Below are positions 1 through 6,003 of a stretch of DNA of 8,532 nt, piece after piece (position 1 is the first letter of the stretch; each line of letters opens with the position of its first letter). The notes under the pieces are model-generated. The model searched no databases and had not been told where the DNA came from. It saw only the letters and a list, made by a program, of their open reading frames with translations. The stretch covers positions 1-8,532 of the forward strand of contig JAQSYR010000112.1 in assembly GCA_029256035.1 (NCBI GenBank). The letters are read 5' to 3'. The position numbers were made by a program, and so were the translations under genes. Origin of the DNA: Anaerocolumna sp. Its GTDB lineage: Bacteria > Bacillota > Clostridia > Lachnospirales > Lachnospiraceae.

Positions 1-762
1 AAACTTATTTGTTTAAGTGCTACTGGGACCAATAATGTAGATTTTACCTATACCAATAAGCGAAATATAGTAGTAGCCAATGTGAAAGGATATTCAACAA
101 AATCTGTAGTCCAACACACCTTTGCACTTTTATTTTATGTATATGAAAAACTCACATACTACGATGAGTTTGTAAAAAGTGGTAGTTATACTAAAGTTGA
201 TATATTCAGTGTTTTTGACCGTAAATTTAATGAATTGGATGGTAAGACATGGGGTATTATTGGCTTAGGTGAAATCGGCAGAGGCGTGGCTGAGATAGGG
301 AAAGCATTTGGATGTAAGATAATTTATTATTCAACTTCTGGTAAAAATTCAAATCCAGGTTATGAACAGGTTGATTTCGAAACTTTACTTAAAACATCAG
401 ATATAATATCAATTCATGCACCTCTTAATGCTACTACGGAGAATCTGATAAATGCTGCTGCACTTAAAAAGATGAAAAAAACAGCAGTTTTGTTAAATTT
501 AGGGAGAGGTCCTATCATAAATGAAGCAGATTTAGCAGAAGCTTTAGAAAAAGGGGAAATCGCAGGTGCTGGTCTAGATGTACTAAGTATAGAACCAATG
601 TTGCCGGAAAATCCTTTATTACGTATTCAGGATAGTACCAAGCTTATTATAACTCCCCATATAGGATGGGCAACGGTAGAAGCTAGAACCAGATGTGTTT
701 ATGAAGTATATGAGAATATTAAAGCATGGCGTAACGGTGTTGAACGAAATATAGTAAAATAA
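1..762 (+). CDS. D-isomer-specific 2-hydroxyacid dehydrogenase, 5'-truncated by window edge
   Basis: A cytosolic NAD(P)H-dependent reductase interconverting a 2-oxoacid and a D-2-hydroxyacid (the family includes D-lactate dehydrogenase, hydroxypyruvate reductase and SerA-like enzymes). The frame is open from base 1, so 253 residues are visible of a usual 310-330. The GTG at 82 is an internal valine, not the start. Seen, in visible-residue numbers: the N-terminal-domain motif GYSTKSVVQHTFALL (30-44), the Rossmann glycine motif GLGEIG (88-93), and the three family catalytic residues, Arg169 in NLGRGPIINE, Glu198 in SIEPMLPENP and His220 in TPHIGWAT. The residues after the second Rossmann strand read YYSTSGK, without the acidic residue that usually marks NAD preference, so NADPH use is possible (inference). 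The substrate cannot be assigned. The gene ends at a TAA and is followed by a hairpin terminator. Confidence 0.93.
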   Translation, partial: KLICLSATGTNNVDFTYTNKRNIVVANVKGYSTKSVVQHTFALLFYVYEKLTYYDEFVKSGSYTKVDIFSVFDRKFNELDGKTWGIIGLGEIGRGVAEIGKAFGCKIIYYSTSGKNSNPGYEQVDFETLLKTSDIISIHAPLNATTENLINAAALKKMKKTAVLLNLGRGPIINEADLAEALEKGEIAGAGLDVLSIEPMLPENPLLRIQDSTKLIITPHIGWATVEARTRCVYEVYENIKAWRNGVERNIVK

Positions 763-790
763 TAAATATAACAATAATGTAAAATAAATA

Positions 791-840
791 AATAGGAATC
801 CAAAATACAGATTATGTCTGCTTTTGGATTCCTATTTTTG
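791..840. terminator. Bidirectional Rho-independent terminator between convergent genes
   Basis: A perfect 15-bp inverted repeat, aataggaatccaaaa (791-805) against ttttggattcctatt (822-836), is extended inside by caga/tctg. On the + strand it runs into a T-rich tail (cctattttt), which fits termination of the dehydrogenase gene. Read on the - strand the stem is followed by tttatttatttt, so it probably also ends aroC transcription, about 55 bases beyond the aroC stop. Confidence 0.85.
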
Positions 841-890
841 CTTCCCATAAGGGAAAGTACTCAAATCTTAAATATAATATGGTCAAAATT

Positions 891-1988
891 TTAGTTAAAA
901 AACTTTATGATATTACTCATTTTTGAAGTCATACTCATAAATAACATATCAACTAAAGTAATGGCAGCCATAGATTCCACAACAACAACGGCGCGCGGGA
1001 CTATAATTGGGTCATGTCTTCCTTTAATGCTTATATCAATATTTTCCCCTGCCATAGTAACAGTTTTTTGAGATTTTGCTATGGAAGGAGTTGGTTTTAT
1101 AGCCGCTCGAAATACAATTTCTGAACCATCACTCATTCCCCCAAGAATACCACCAGCATGATTGCTTAATTTAAGTACCTTTCCATTATCATATTGGAAA
1201 CTGTCATTATTTGTGGATCCAGTAGATAGAGGTGCACTAAAACCGGAGCCAAATTCGATTCCTTTTACAGCGCCAATAGAAAGAATTGCTTTTCCCAGAT
1301 TGGCATCCAGTTTTTCAAATACAGGCTCTCCAACTCCTGCTGGTATTCCTGTTATAATACATTCAATAACACCACCAGCAGAGTCCATCTCTTGCATTTT
1401 ACTTTCCAGGAATTTTTCTGCTTTTTCTGATGCATCTAAATCTGGCATGGCAAGAGGACTTACTAAAATATTATCTTTATTACATTTTTTATAATCAATG
1501 GGGATATCACCAATGGATTTTGTGTAAGCACAAACCTCAATCCCTAATTGGTTTAAGATTGCTTTAGCAACAGCACCGGCTGCCACTCGTCCTATTGTCT
1601 CGCGCCCAGAGGAACGACCACCTCCCCGGTAATCCCGAAAACCATATTTCTGATGAAAGGTATAATCGGCATGGCCAGGTCGGAAATAACTAGCAATCTC
1701 ATTATAATCACCAGAACGTTGATTTGTATTCATAACAACCATTGAGATTGGAGTACCTGTAGTTTTTTGTTCAAAAGTTCCAGATAGGATTTCTACACTA
1801 TCGTTTTCGCTTCTTTGTGTAGCAAATTTTGTTTGTCCAGGCTTTCTTCGGTTTAAATAGGATTGTATCATATCTTCTGTAAGTACTAAACCTGCTGGAC
1901 ACCCATCCACAACAACTCCAATTCCTTTTCCATGGGATTCGCCCCATGTTGATATTTGAAATAAGTTCCCATAGATAGAACCTGACAC
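891..1988 (-). CDS. aroC: Chorismate synthase
   Basis: Converts 5-enolpyruvylshikimate-3-phosphate to chorismate, the last shared step of aromatic amino acid and folate synthesis. It uses reduced FMN and acts in the cytosol as a tetramer (family knowledge). The protein is 365 aa, normal for the family. All three signatures are present: GESHGKGIGVVVDGCPAG (16-33) with the conserved His19, RPGHADYT with His106 followed by GGGRSSGRETIGRVAAGA (from about 122), and the C-terminal AGGILGGMSDGSEI and RHDPIIVPRA motifs. I start it at the GTG at 1988, where MSGSIYGNLF matches the usual MSGS(T/S)FG N-terminus and an AGAGGTG Shine-Dalgarno lies about 5 bases upstream. A longer in-frame ATG at 2063 would run the coding region through the promoter and is rejected. 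The gene is alone, not in an aro operon, and its promoter lies directly upstream. Confidence 0.97.
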   Translation of the reverse strand: MSGSIYGNLFQISTWGESHGKGIGVVVDGCPAGLVLTEDMIQSYLNRRKPGQTKFATQRSENDSVEILSGTFEQKTTGTPISMVVMNTNQRSGDYNEIASYFRPGHADYTFHQKYGFRDYRGGGRSSGRETIGRVAAGAVAKAILNQLGIEVCAYTKSIGDIPIDYKKCNKDNILVSPLAMPDLDASEKAEKFLESKMQEMDSAGGVIECIITGIPAGVGEPVFEKLDANLGKAILSIGAVKGIEFGSGFSAPLSTGSTNNDSFQYDNGKVLKLSNHAGGILGGMSDGSEIVFRAAIKPTPSIAKSQKTVTMAGENIDISIKGRHDPIIVPRAVVVVESMAAITLVDMLFMSMTSKMSNIIKFFN

Positions 1989-2013
1989 GTAATCACCTCT
2001 TTCTTTTACAAAT

Positions 2014-2042
2014 AGTATATAAGAAAATTCCAAGCTATTCAA
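2014..2042 (-). promoter_or_regulatory. Sigma-A type promoter of aroC
   Basis: On the - strand, TTGAAT (2042-2037) is separated by exactly 17 bases from TATACT (2019-2014). Transcription would begin near 2007, leaving a leader of about 20 bases that just includes the Shine-Dalgarno of the GTG start. This supports the short form of AroC. Confidence 0.6.
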
Positions 2043-2142
2043 TATTTTATTACGTACATTCAATAAAAATATTCATATATTGTATTGATTAGCAATTTTA
2101 ACCGCTATTCAAACAAAATATAGTAAGCAATTGGAGGAATCT

Positions 2143-2370
2143 ATGTCTAATAATTATGATATGTTTAAAAATTATAATGGAACTGGTTCAGGAAGAATAA
2201 ATAGAATGGATGGTAATTTTAATGTTCCTCAATCACAATCGGAAAAAGACGAGAATGGGAGAGGAAATCTTATAATAGATGATAATACAATCTATGAAAT
2301 TGATGATGATTGTATAGAGAGAGTAAGAAAAAGCAGAATCAGTCAAAGATATGATAGAAATAATCCATAG
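2143..2370 (+). CDS. Small hydrophilic protein of unknown function, 75 aa
   Basis: I do not recognise this protein. The ATG at 2143 (MSNNYDMFKNYNG) has a strong TTGGAGGA Shine-Dalgarno starting at 2131 with 4 bases to the start. A TTG at 2131 lies inside that site and is not the start. The product is rich in Asn, Asp, Gly, Ser and Arg. It has an Asn/Gly-rich N-terminal third, a central stretch likely to be disordered, an acidic cluster (IIDDNTIYEIDDDCIERV, about 45-62) that is the only likely ordered part, and a basic tail (RKSRISQRYDRNNP). There is one cysteine, no signal peptide and no membrane segment. It is transcribed away from aroC and followed by a palindrome and a clear terminator, so it is probably a single-gene unit. 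Small soluble proteins of this type in spore formers are often spore-associated, but nothing here proves that. Confidence 0.75.
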   Translation: MSNNYDMFKNYNGTGSGRINRMDGNFNVPQSQSEKDENGRGNLIIDDNTIYEIDDDCIERVRKSRISQRYDRNNP

Positions 2371-2383
2371 ACCATAGCATATT

Positions 2384-2436
2384 GGACTGTTGCAAAATAT
2401 AGTTATAGTTACGATTCTATATATTTTGCAACAGCC
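2384..2436. repeat. 53-bp palindrome with IS-like ends
   Basis: Perfect 15-bp arms ctgttgcaaaatata (2387-2401) and tatattttgcaacag (2420-2434) enclose an 18-base loop. One further GG/CC pair lies outside an unpaired A at 2386. There is no T-run on either side, so it is not a normal terminator. The outer sequence GGnCTGTTGCAAA resembles terminal inverted repeats of IS6-type elements (IS26 and IS257/431 end in a CTGTTGCAAA motif, from memory). It may be a miniature IS derivative or a conserved extragenic palindrome. No target-site duplication is visible. Confidence 0.6.
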
Positions 2437-2482
2437 ACTGGTGCTGGCCTCCTGAATGCTAATAATATGCATTTGACGCAAT

Positions 2483-2511
2483 AAAAAAGCTGCTAAAACA
2501 GCAGCTTTTTT
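2483..2511. terminator. Bidirectional Rho-independent terminator
   Basis: A perfect inverted repeat has a GC core, gctgct (2489-2494), a 5-base loop aaaac, and agcagc (2500-2505). It is flanked by a run of six A on the left and six T on the right. It serves the 75-aa gene on the + strand and the Cys/Gly-rich gene, which ends at 2556, on the - strand. Confidence 0.92.
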
Positions 2512-2555
2512 ATAAAACATCTTAAGTAGTCGACTTATGCAATTACTTTTAAGCT

Positions 2556-2759
2556 TTAGAATCCGCCGCATAAGCAAAGGATTAAGATAATCCAGATGAT
2601 AGAGTTACAACCATTATCGCCACATCCGTTACCAAATCCACCACCTAATAATCCATTACCACCGCCACAGCAGCAGAGTAAAAGGATAATTAAAAGACAG
2701 CTATTTCCTCCATCAAAAATACCACCGTTACCGCAATGTGTTGCTGCTAAATCACTCAT
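2556..2759 (-). CDS. Cys/Gly-rich hydrophobic small protein (resembles 'chorion class high-cysteine HCB protein 13')
   Basis: A 67-aa protein starting MSDLAATHCGNGG. It consists of two similar halves. Each has a Gly/Asn/Cys turn region followed by a short, very hydrophobic Leu/Ile stretch ending in Cys and Gly: NSCLLIILLLCCCGGG (about 19-34) and NSIIWIILILCLCGGF (52-67). The stretches are only 8-10 residues, short for ordinary membrane helices. The start has a perfect AGGAGG Shine-Dalgarno with 7-base spacing. Proteins of this appearance are widespread in Clostridia and Lachnospiraceae and carry the database name quoted in the call (from memory); their function is not established. A spore-coat or envelope role is plausible from the Cys content but is inference. 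An upstream - strand CATATGATA matches a late sporulation (SigK-type) -10, but no -35 is evident. A bidirectional terminator follows. Confidence 0.82.
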   Translation of the reverse strand: MSDLAATHCGNGGIFDGGNSCLLIILLLCCCGGGNGLLGGGFGNGCGDNGCNSIIWIILILCLCGGF

Positions 2760-2797
2760 GTATGAGCCTCCTAAATGTTTTTACATTGTATCATATG

Positions 2798-2826
2798 TTG
2801 CAATGCTTGACTGATTTCCTTATAAT
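2798..2826 (+). promoter_or_regulatory. Probable sigma-A promoter for the isochorismatase-family gene
   Basis: TTGCAA (2798-2803), a 17-base spacer and a consensus TATAAT (2821-2826). This would give a leader of about 95 bases before the ATG at 2928. A second, weaker candidate nearer the gene is TTGAGT (2847-2852), an 18-base spacer and TATTAT (2871-2876). Which is used cannot be decided from sequence. Confidence 0.45.
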
Positions 2827-2927
2827 TGCTAAAATATAAATATATTTTGAGTGACATAATGCGACAACTGTATTATAAAAGGAACTTCCAACTAATATTT
2901 ATAAAATATAGTTCGAGAGGAGAAAAA

Positions 2928-3473
2928 ATGAGAATATTAAGAGAAGAGTCCATTGCTTTGGTTATCGATTATCAGGAGAAGCTGGTTCCTGTAATGCATA
3001 ACGATCATGAATTAATTCAAAACAGTGAAATATTCTTAAGAGGATTGAATATTTTACAGATACCTACCATAGTTACCCAGCAATATACCAAGGGAATTGG
3101 TATGACAGTGGAACAACTGCGTAACGTTTTTGAAGAAAAGTTTACATACTTTGATAAGTTTAGTTTTAGTTGCTACGATGATGAAAAAATATTAGAAGAG
3201 ATAAAAAAACATAAGAAAAAAAATATAATTATTTGTGGAATTGAAGCTCATGTTTGTGTTTTACAGACTGCCATTGATTGTATGGCTGCCGGATATCAGG
3301 TGATTATAGTAGAAGACTGCATTAGCTCCAGAAGAAAGAATGATAAAAAAGTAGCGTTACAAAGAGCGGAAATGGAAGGAATTATTATAACGACTTATGA
3401 ATCCTTATTATTTGAATTAACAAGGAAAGCTGGTAATGATACTTTTAAACAAATATCAAAATTGGTAAAATAA
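2928..3473 (+). CDS. Isochorismatase-fold cysteine hydrolase (YcaC/ISOC1-like)
   Basis: A 181-aa cytosolic protein of the isochorismatase-like hydrolase superfamily, whose members cleave amides or vinyl ethers using an Asp-Lys-Cys triad. Seen: Asp14 in LVIDYQEKLVP, Lys77 in YFDKFSFS, and Cys110 in CGIEAHVCVLQTA. The dipeptide before the Cys loop (EAH) is where the family has its cis-peptide. The TQQYTKGIGMT segment (50-60) is typical of the YcaC/ISOC1 branch rather than of true siderophore isochorismatases or nicotinamidases, so despite the family name a link to the chorismate made by AroC is not implied. I start at 2928 because a GAGAGGAG Shine-Dalgarno lies just upstream and MRILREESIALVIDYQ is the usual N-terminus. 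The in-frame extension to 2826 is leader sequence. The physiological substrate is unknown. The gene converges on the S8 protease, and no + strand T-tract follows it. Confidence 0.9.
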   Translation: MRILREESIALVIDYQEKLVPVMHNDHELIQNSEIFLRGLNILQIPTIVTQQYTKGIGMTVEQLRNVFEEKFTYFDKFSFSCYDDEKILEEIKKHKKKNIIICGIEAHVCVLQTAIDCMAAGYQVIIVEDCISSRRKNDKKVALQRAEMEGIIITTYESLLFELTRKAGNDTFKQISKLVK

Positions 3474-3481
3474 TTAGTGTT

Positions 3482-3525
3482 AAAAAAGAAGAGGTACCGT
3501 TTCAACAAAGAACAGTACCTCTTCT
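3482..3525 (-). terminator. Rho-independent terminator of the S8 protease gene
   Basis: Perfect 11-bp arms agaagaggtac (3487-3497) and gtacctcttct (3515-3525) enclose a 17-base loop. On the - strand the stem is followed by a run of T (complement of 3482-3487). It lies five bases beyond the protease stop codon. On the + strand no T-run follows, so it is a weak terminator at best for the isochorismatase-family gene. Confidence 0.85.
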
Positions 3526-3529
3526 GGTC

Positions 3530-4693
3530 TTAAGATAATAATTTTGGAATATTTAGTAATCCCCACCCTTGTTTGGACCATGGATGGCCTAAATTTACAG
3601 CACATTCACGTAATTTTAATTTTACATCCCGATTATTCATATTTGGATATTTGGATAACAGTAAGGCTATTGCTCCCGAAACTATGGGAGTGGCCATTGA
3701 GGTACCACTTTTTACGGTATACATTATTTTAAAATTATCCGCTCTTGGATTATTAATGAGATTATATCGATATCTTTGGTAATTTTTCATTGTTCCACAG
3801 GATATAATATTAGAGCCTGGGGCGACAATGTCTGGTTTTCTGATACAGGAAGCAGTTGGTCCCCTGCCAGAATAATCCGTTGTTTTATTGCCAAATAATT
3901 CAACTGAGATTCGGTCATCCGAGGAACCTACGGTAATGACTTTTCTGCTAATGCCAGGAGTGGAGATTGACATAGGACTAGGTCCATTATTACCGGCAGC
4001 AACTACAACAATAATTCCAGCATCCCAAACTGCGTTGACTCCTTTTACCAACAAAGAGTTCTCATCAACATTTTCCTTGGTGGTTGTTCCTACCGATATG
4101 TTTACTACTCGAATGTTATATTTATTTTTGTTATCAATGAGCCATTGGAGGCCTGCAAGAACATCGGAGATATTTCCGTCGCCTTTTTGATCTAATACTT
4201 TAATTGCAATCAGATTACATTTAGGCGCAATACCAATATATTTCCCATTGGATAGAAAACCATTTCCTCCTATAATACCTGCTACATGACTACCATGGCC
4301 GTTATCATCATAGGGTTCTGTTCGTCCATGTATTAAGTCATAAAAACCACGAATGCGATTTGTCCCCTCAGTAAAATCCTTATGGAGGCAAATGCCGGTA
4401 TCTACAACGGCAACACCGATATTTTCACCATAGATATTCCTATCATGAGCCCATTTTAAATTAATTATTTCAGAAACACGATTCATTTGAGCAGTGATAT
4501 GGGTATCATACTCGTAACTCCAAAGTTCAGGTTCCTGCTGTAAATGCTGGAGATTTTCATCATCTACTTCCAGAACATAGGAATCAATCATGGGAAGTTT
4601 GTATTTTAGTTTCCCTATAGTGGCAATTTGATCATAATTATTTTCATAATCACTACAGCGTATAATAATCTGTGTTTTTTTCTTTATTTTCAT
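3530..4693 (-). CDS. Subtilisin-family (S8) serine protease, intracellular AprX-like
   Basis: A 387-aa serine endopeptidase with complete catalytic machinery: Asp98 in AVVDTGI, His133 in DDNGHGSHVAG, oxyanion Asn235 in VVAAGNNGP and Ser332 in SGTSMATPIVSG. Residues 5-68 look like an inhibitor-I9-type propeptide (ending ELWSYEYDTHI). There is no signal peptide or membrane segment, so it probably acts in the cytosol or in the developing spore or mother cell, like Bacillus AprX. As in AprX-type enzymes, a stretch of about 28 residues (about 300-327) separates the APGSNIISC motif from the catalytic serine loop. The start at 4693 gives a normal propeptide length, though its Shine-Dalgarno (ACCAGGCAG) is weak. 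No clear promoter was found upstream. A terminator sits right after the stop. The substrate is unknown. Confidence 0.93.
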   Translation of the reverse strand: MKIKKKTQIIIRCSDYENNYDQIATIGKLKYKLPMIDSYVLEVDDENLQHLQQEPELWSYEYDTHITAQMNRVSEIINLKWAHDRNIYGENIGVAVVDTGICLHKDFTEGTNRIRGFYDLIHGRTEPYDDNGHGSHVAGIIGGNGFLSNGKYIGIAPKCNLIAIKVLDQKGDGNISDVLAGLQWLIDNKNKYNIRVVNISVGTTTKENVDENSLLVKGVNAVWDAGIIVVVAAGNNGPSPMSISTPGISRKVITVGSSDDRISVELFGNKTTDYSGRGPTASCIRKPDIVAPGSNIISCGTMKNYQRYRYNLINNPRADNFKIMYTVKSGTSMATPIVSGAIALLLSKYPNMNNRDVKLKLRECAVNLGHPWSKQGWGLLNIPKLLS

Positions 4694-4781
4694 AGCTGCC
4701 TGGTTTCCATCTTCGTTTCATAACCATTCTATGAATTTAGACCTTGTCTATATGCAATTTTTCTACAGAAATAAAATTCAA

Positions 4782-4874
4782 ATATTGATTAGGGTGTCAT
4801 AAGTCTTATTCATAAATTTACTAGACTGATGACTTATGACACTCAAATCAATATGATGTTGGGGTCAAAAGTCT
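4782..4874. repeat. Imperfect 24-bp inverted repeat plus a third related half-site
   Basis: The 237-base gap between the protease start and the broken panE gene holds no gene. It contains arms at 4782-4805 and 4831-4854 that match at 22 of 24 positions, with a 25-base loop. The arms share the core GTCATAAGTC. A third, direct copy of the core with one change, GTCAAAAGTCT, lies at 4864-4874 and is preceded by GGGG, as the first copy is preceded by GGGT. No T-tract follows on either strand. It could be a mobile-element remnant, a miniature element, or a regulatory palindrome upstream of the protease. Confidence 0.6.
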
Positions 4875-4930
4875 AACTTTATATATAAAAGTGAATAACC
4901 ACGTATATATATTCATCTGGGCTTGCTATT

Positions 4931-5802
4931 TTAAAAATATAAATATGTACTTTCTATATCCTTGATTCTATCATAAAGTTGTTCATTGATTGGTGTTGGA
5001 ATCCCATGCTTTTTACCAAATTCAATTACAGTTCCCGAAAATAATTGGACTTCACTAAAACGTTTTGCTTCTACATCCTGCGCCATGGAAGGTTTACCTT
5101 CTGGGTTTAACTTACTTAATACTTCAAGCCAGTACATAATGTCTTTACTATCATAATATCACGGGCAGTACCCTCTTCTTGTACTGTTTTATAGTTTCCG
5201 TTAAATACTGCTACCGTCTGATTTACGCCCACATTAAGCATAAACTTACTAAACAGCCTTTTTTTCATGTTAGGATCTACTTCATATGGAAGTTCCATTT
5301 TTTTAAAGAACTCTTCTATCCTAATTGTTTTGTCACTTTTTATTCCAGGTTCCCCATCTCCAATCACTAAAATGCCCATATTATGATAGTTTAATTGATT
5401 GCCTTCTTTTACTGCATCCATTCCTTGTGCTACACAATATAAAATTTTATCCATACCATATGTTTGTCCAATGGTTGTTTCACTGGTAATTCCATTTAAG
5501 ACAGAAAGAATGATAGTTTTTTCTCCAACCTGTTTAGAAACTGCCTGAATAGCATCTTGTAAGCCACTATATTTTACTGCAAAAATTAGTAAATCTGCTG
5601 GCTTACAATCTTCATTTGGTGTAACATAATGAAAATCACAGGGGATTCCATTACAGTATACCATATCTTTTTTGTACTTTTTAATTCGTTCCTCATCTGC
5701 TATAAACCTTAGATTTTCTTTTGGCATTCGACTGCTTAGGTGATTGCCAATTAGTATTCCTAAGGCCCCTAAACCAATAATAGATACAGTTTTTATCTCC
5801 AT
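4931..5802 (-). pseudogene. panE: 2-dehydropantoate 2-reductase (PanE/ApbA family), broken by an out-of-frame internal deletion
   Basis: The family reduces ketopantoate to pantoate with NADPH in coenzyme A synthesis; some members act on other 2-oxoacids. From the ATG at 5802 (Shine-Dalgarno GAGGTAG upstream) the frame reads well: GLGALG nucleotide-binding motif (10-15), the AVKYSGLQDA segment with the expected catalytic Lys77, LNGITSE, and KFMLNVGVNQTVAVF. After GTARDIMI (about 5145) it degenerates and stops at 5116. The true C-terminal domain resumes in another frame as YWLEVLSKLNPEGKPSMAQDVEAKR, through to the stop at 4931. Family members normally have about 20-25 residues between these two motifs. 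They are missing here, so the lesion is a deletion of about 60-75 bases that also shifts the frame, not a simple indel. The truncated product would lack the C-terminal domain that binds substrate and is unlikely to be active. A sequencing or assembly error is less likely, given the missing segment, but is not excluded. Confidence 0.88.
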
Positions 5803-5860
5803 TATTTTTCTACCTCTTTTTCTTTTAACATAGGATGATGGTAAGTAGTTATTATAAGTT

Positions 5861-5889
5861 ATTTTAACTGATATTTTATGAGAAATCAA
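5861..5889 (-). promoter_or_regulatory. Probable promoter of the panE-like pseudogene
   Basis: On the - strand, TTGATT (5889-5884), a 17-base spacer and TAAAAT (5866-5861), giving a leader of about 50 bases before the ATG at 5802. A TATAAT lies a little further downstream but has no -35 at the right distance. Confidence 0.4.
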
Positions 5890-5927
5890 TGAAACTTAAA
5901 ATCCCAATAGGTTAAATTTACATAGAA

Positions 5928-5957
5928 TTAACAAGAATGAAATGTTGATTTTATATT
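5928..5957 (+). promoter_or_regulatory. Possible promoter of the chemoreceptor gene
   Basis: TTAACA (5928-5933), an 18-base spacer and TATATT (5952-5957), about 45 bases upstream of the ATG. No flagellar sigma-28 motif (TAAA with GCCGATAA) was seen in the intergenic region. Confidence 0.3.
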
Positions 5958-6003
5958 ATCTTGTTATTTTTAGTTCAGAATGTAACTATATTGGAGGACA
6001 CTA

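Noticed and set aside
1989..2063. Upstream extension of aroC to an ATG at 2063
   Set aside because: The extension contains the TTGAAT-17-TATACT promoter and the Shine-Dalgarno of the GTG at 1988, and its residues do not resemble the chorismate synthase N-terminus.
2233..2577. 114-aa frame on the - strand
   Set aside because: It runs through a palindrome and a terminator and antisense to the 75-aa gene, with no family features and an unlikely composition.
2596..2814. Proline-rich frame on the + strand
   Set aside because: It is the complement of the Gly/Cys-rich gene: glycine codons read backwards give proline. The opposite strand has the perfect Shine-Dalgarno.
2807..2826. TTGACT followed by TATAAT as a promoter
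   Set aside because: The spacer is only 8 bases; the TTGCAA at 2798 with a 17-base spacer uses the same -10.
2826..2927. Upstream extension of the isochorismatase-family gene
   Set aside because: It begins at an alternative codon within a candidate promoter and lacks a ribosome binding site; the ATG at 2928 has a good one and gives the usual family N-terminus.
2928..3473. Siderophore isochorismatase working with AroC-derived chorismate
   Set aside because: The sequence belongs to the YcaC/ISOC1-like branch, there are no entA/C/E-type neighbours, and the two genes are separate transcription units.
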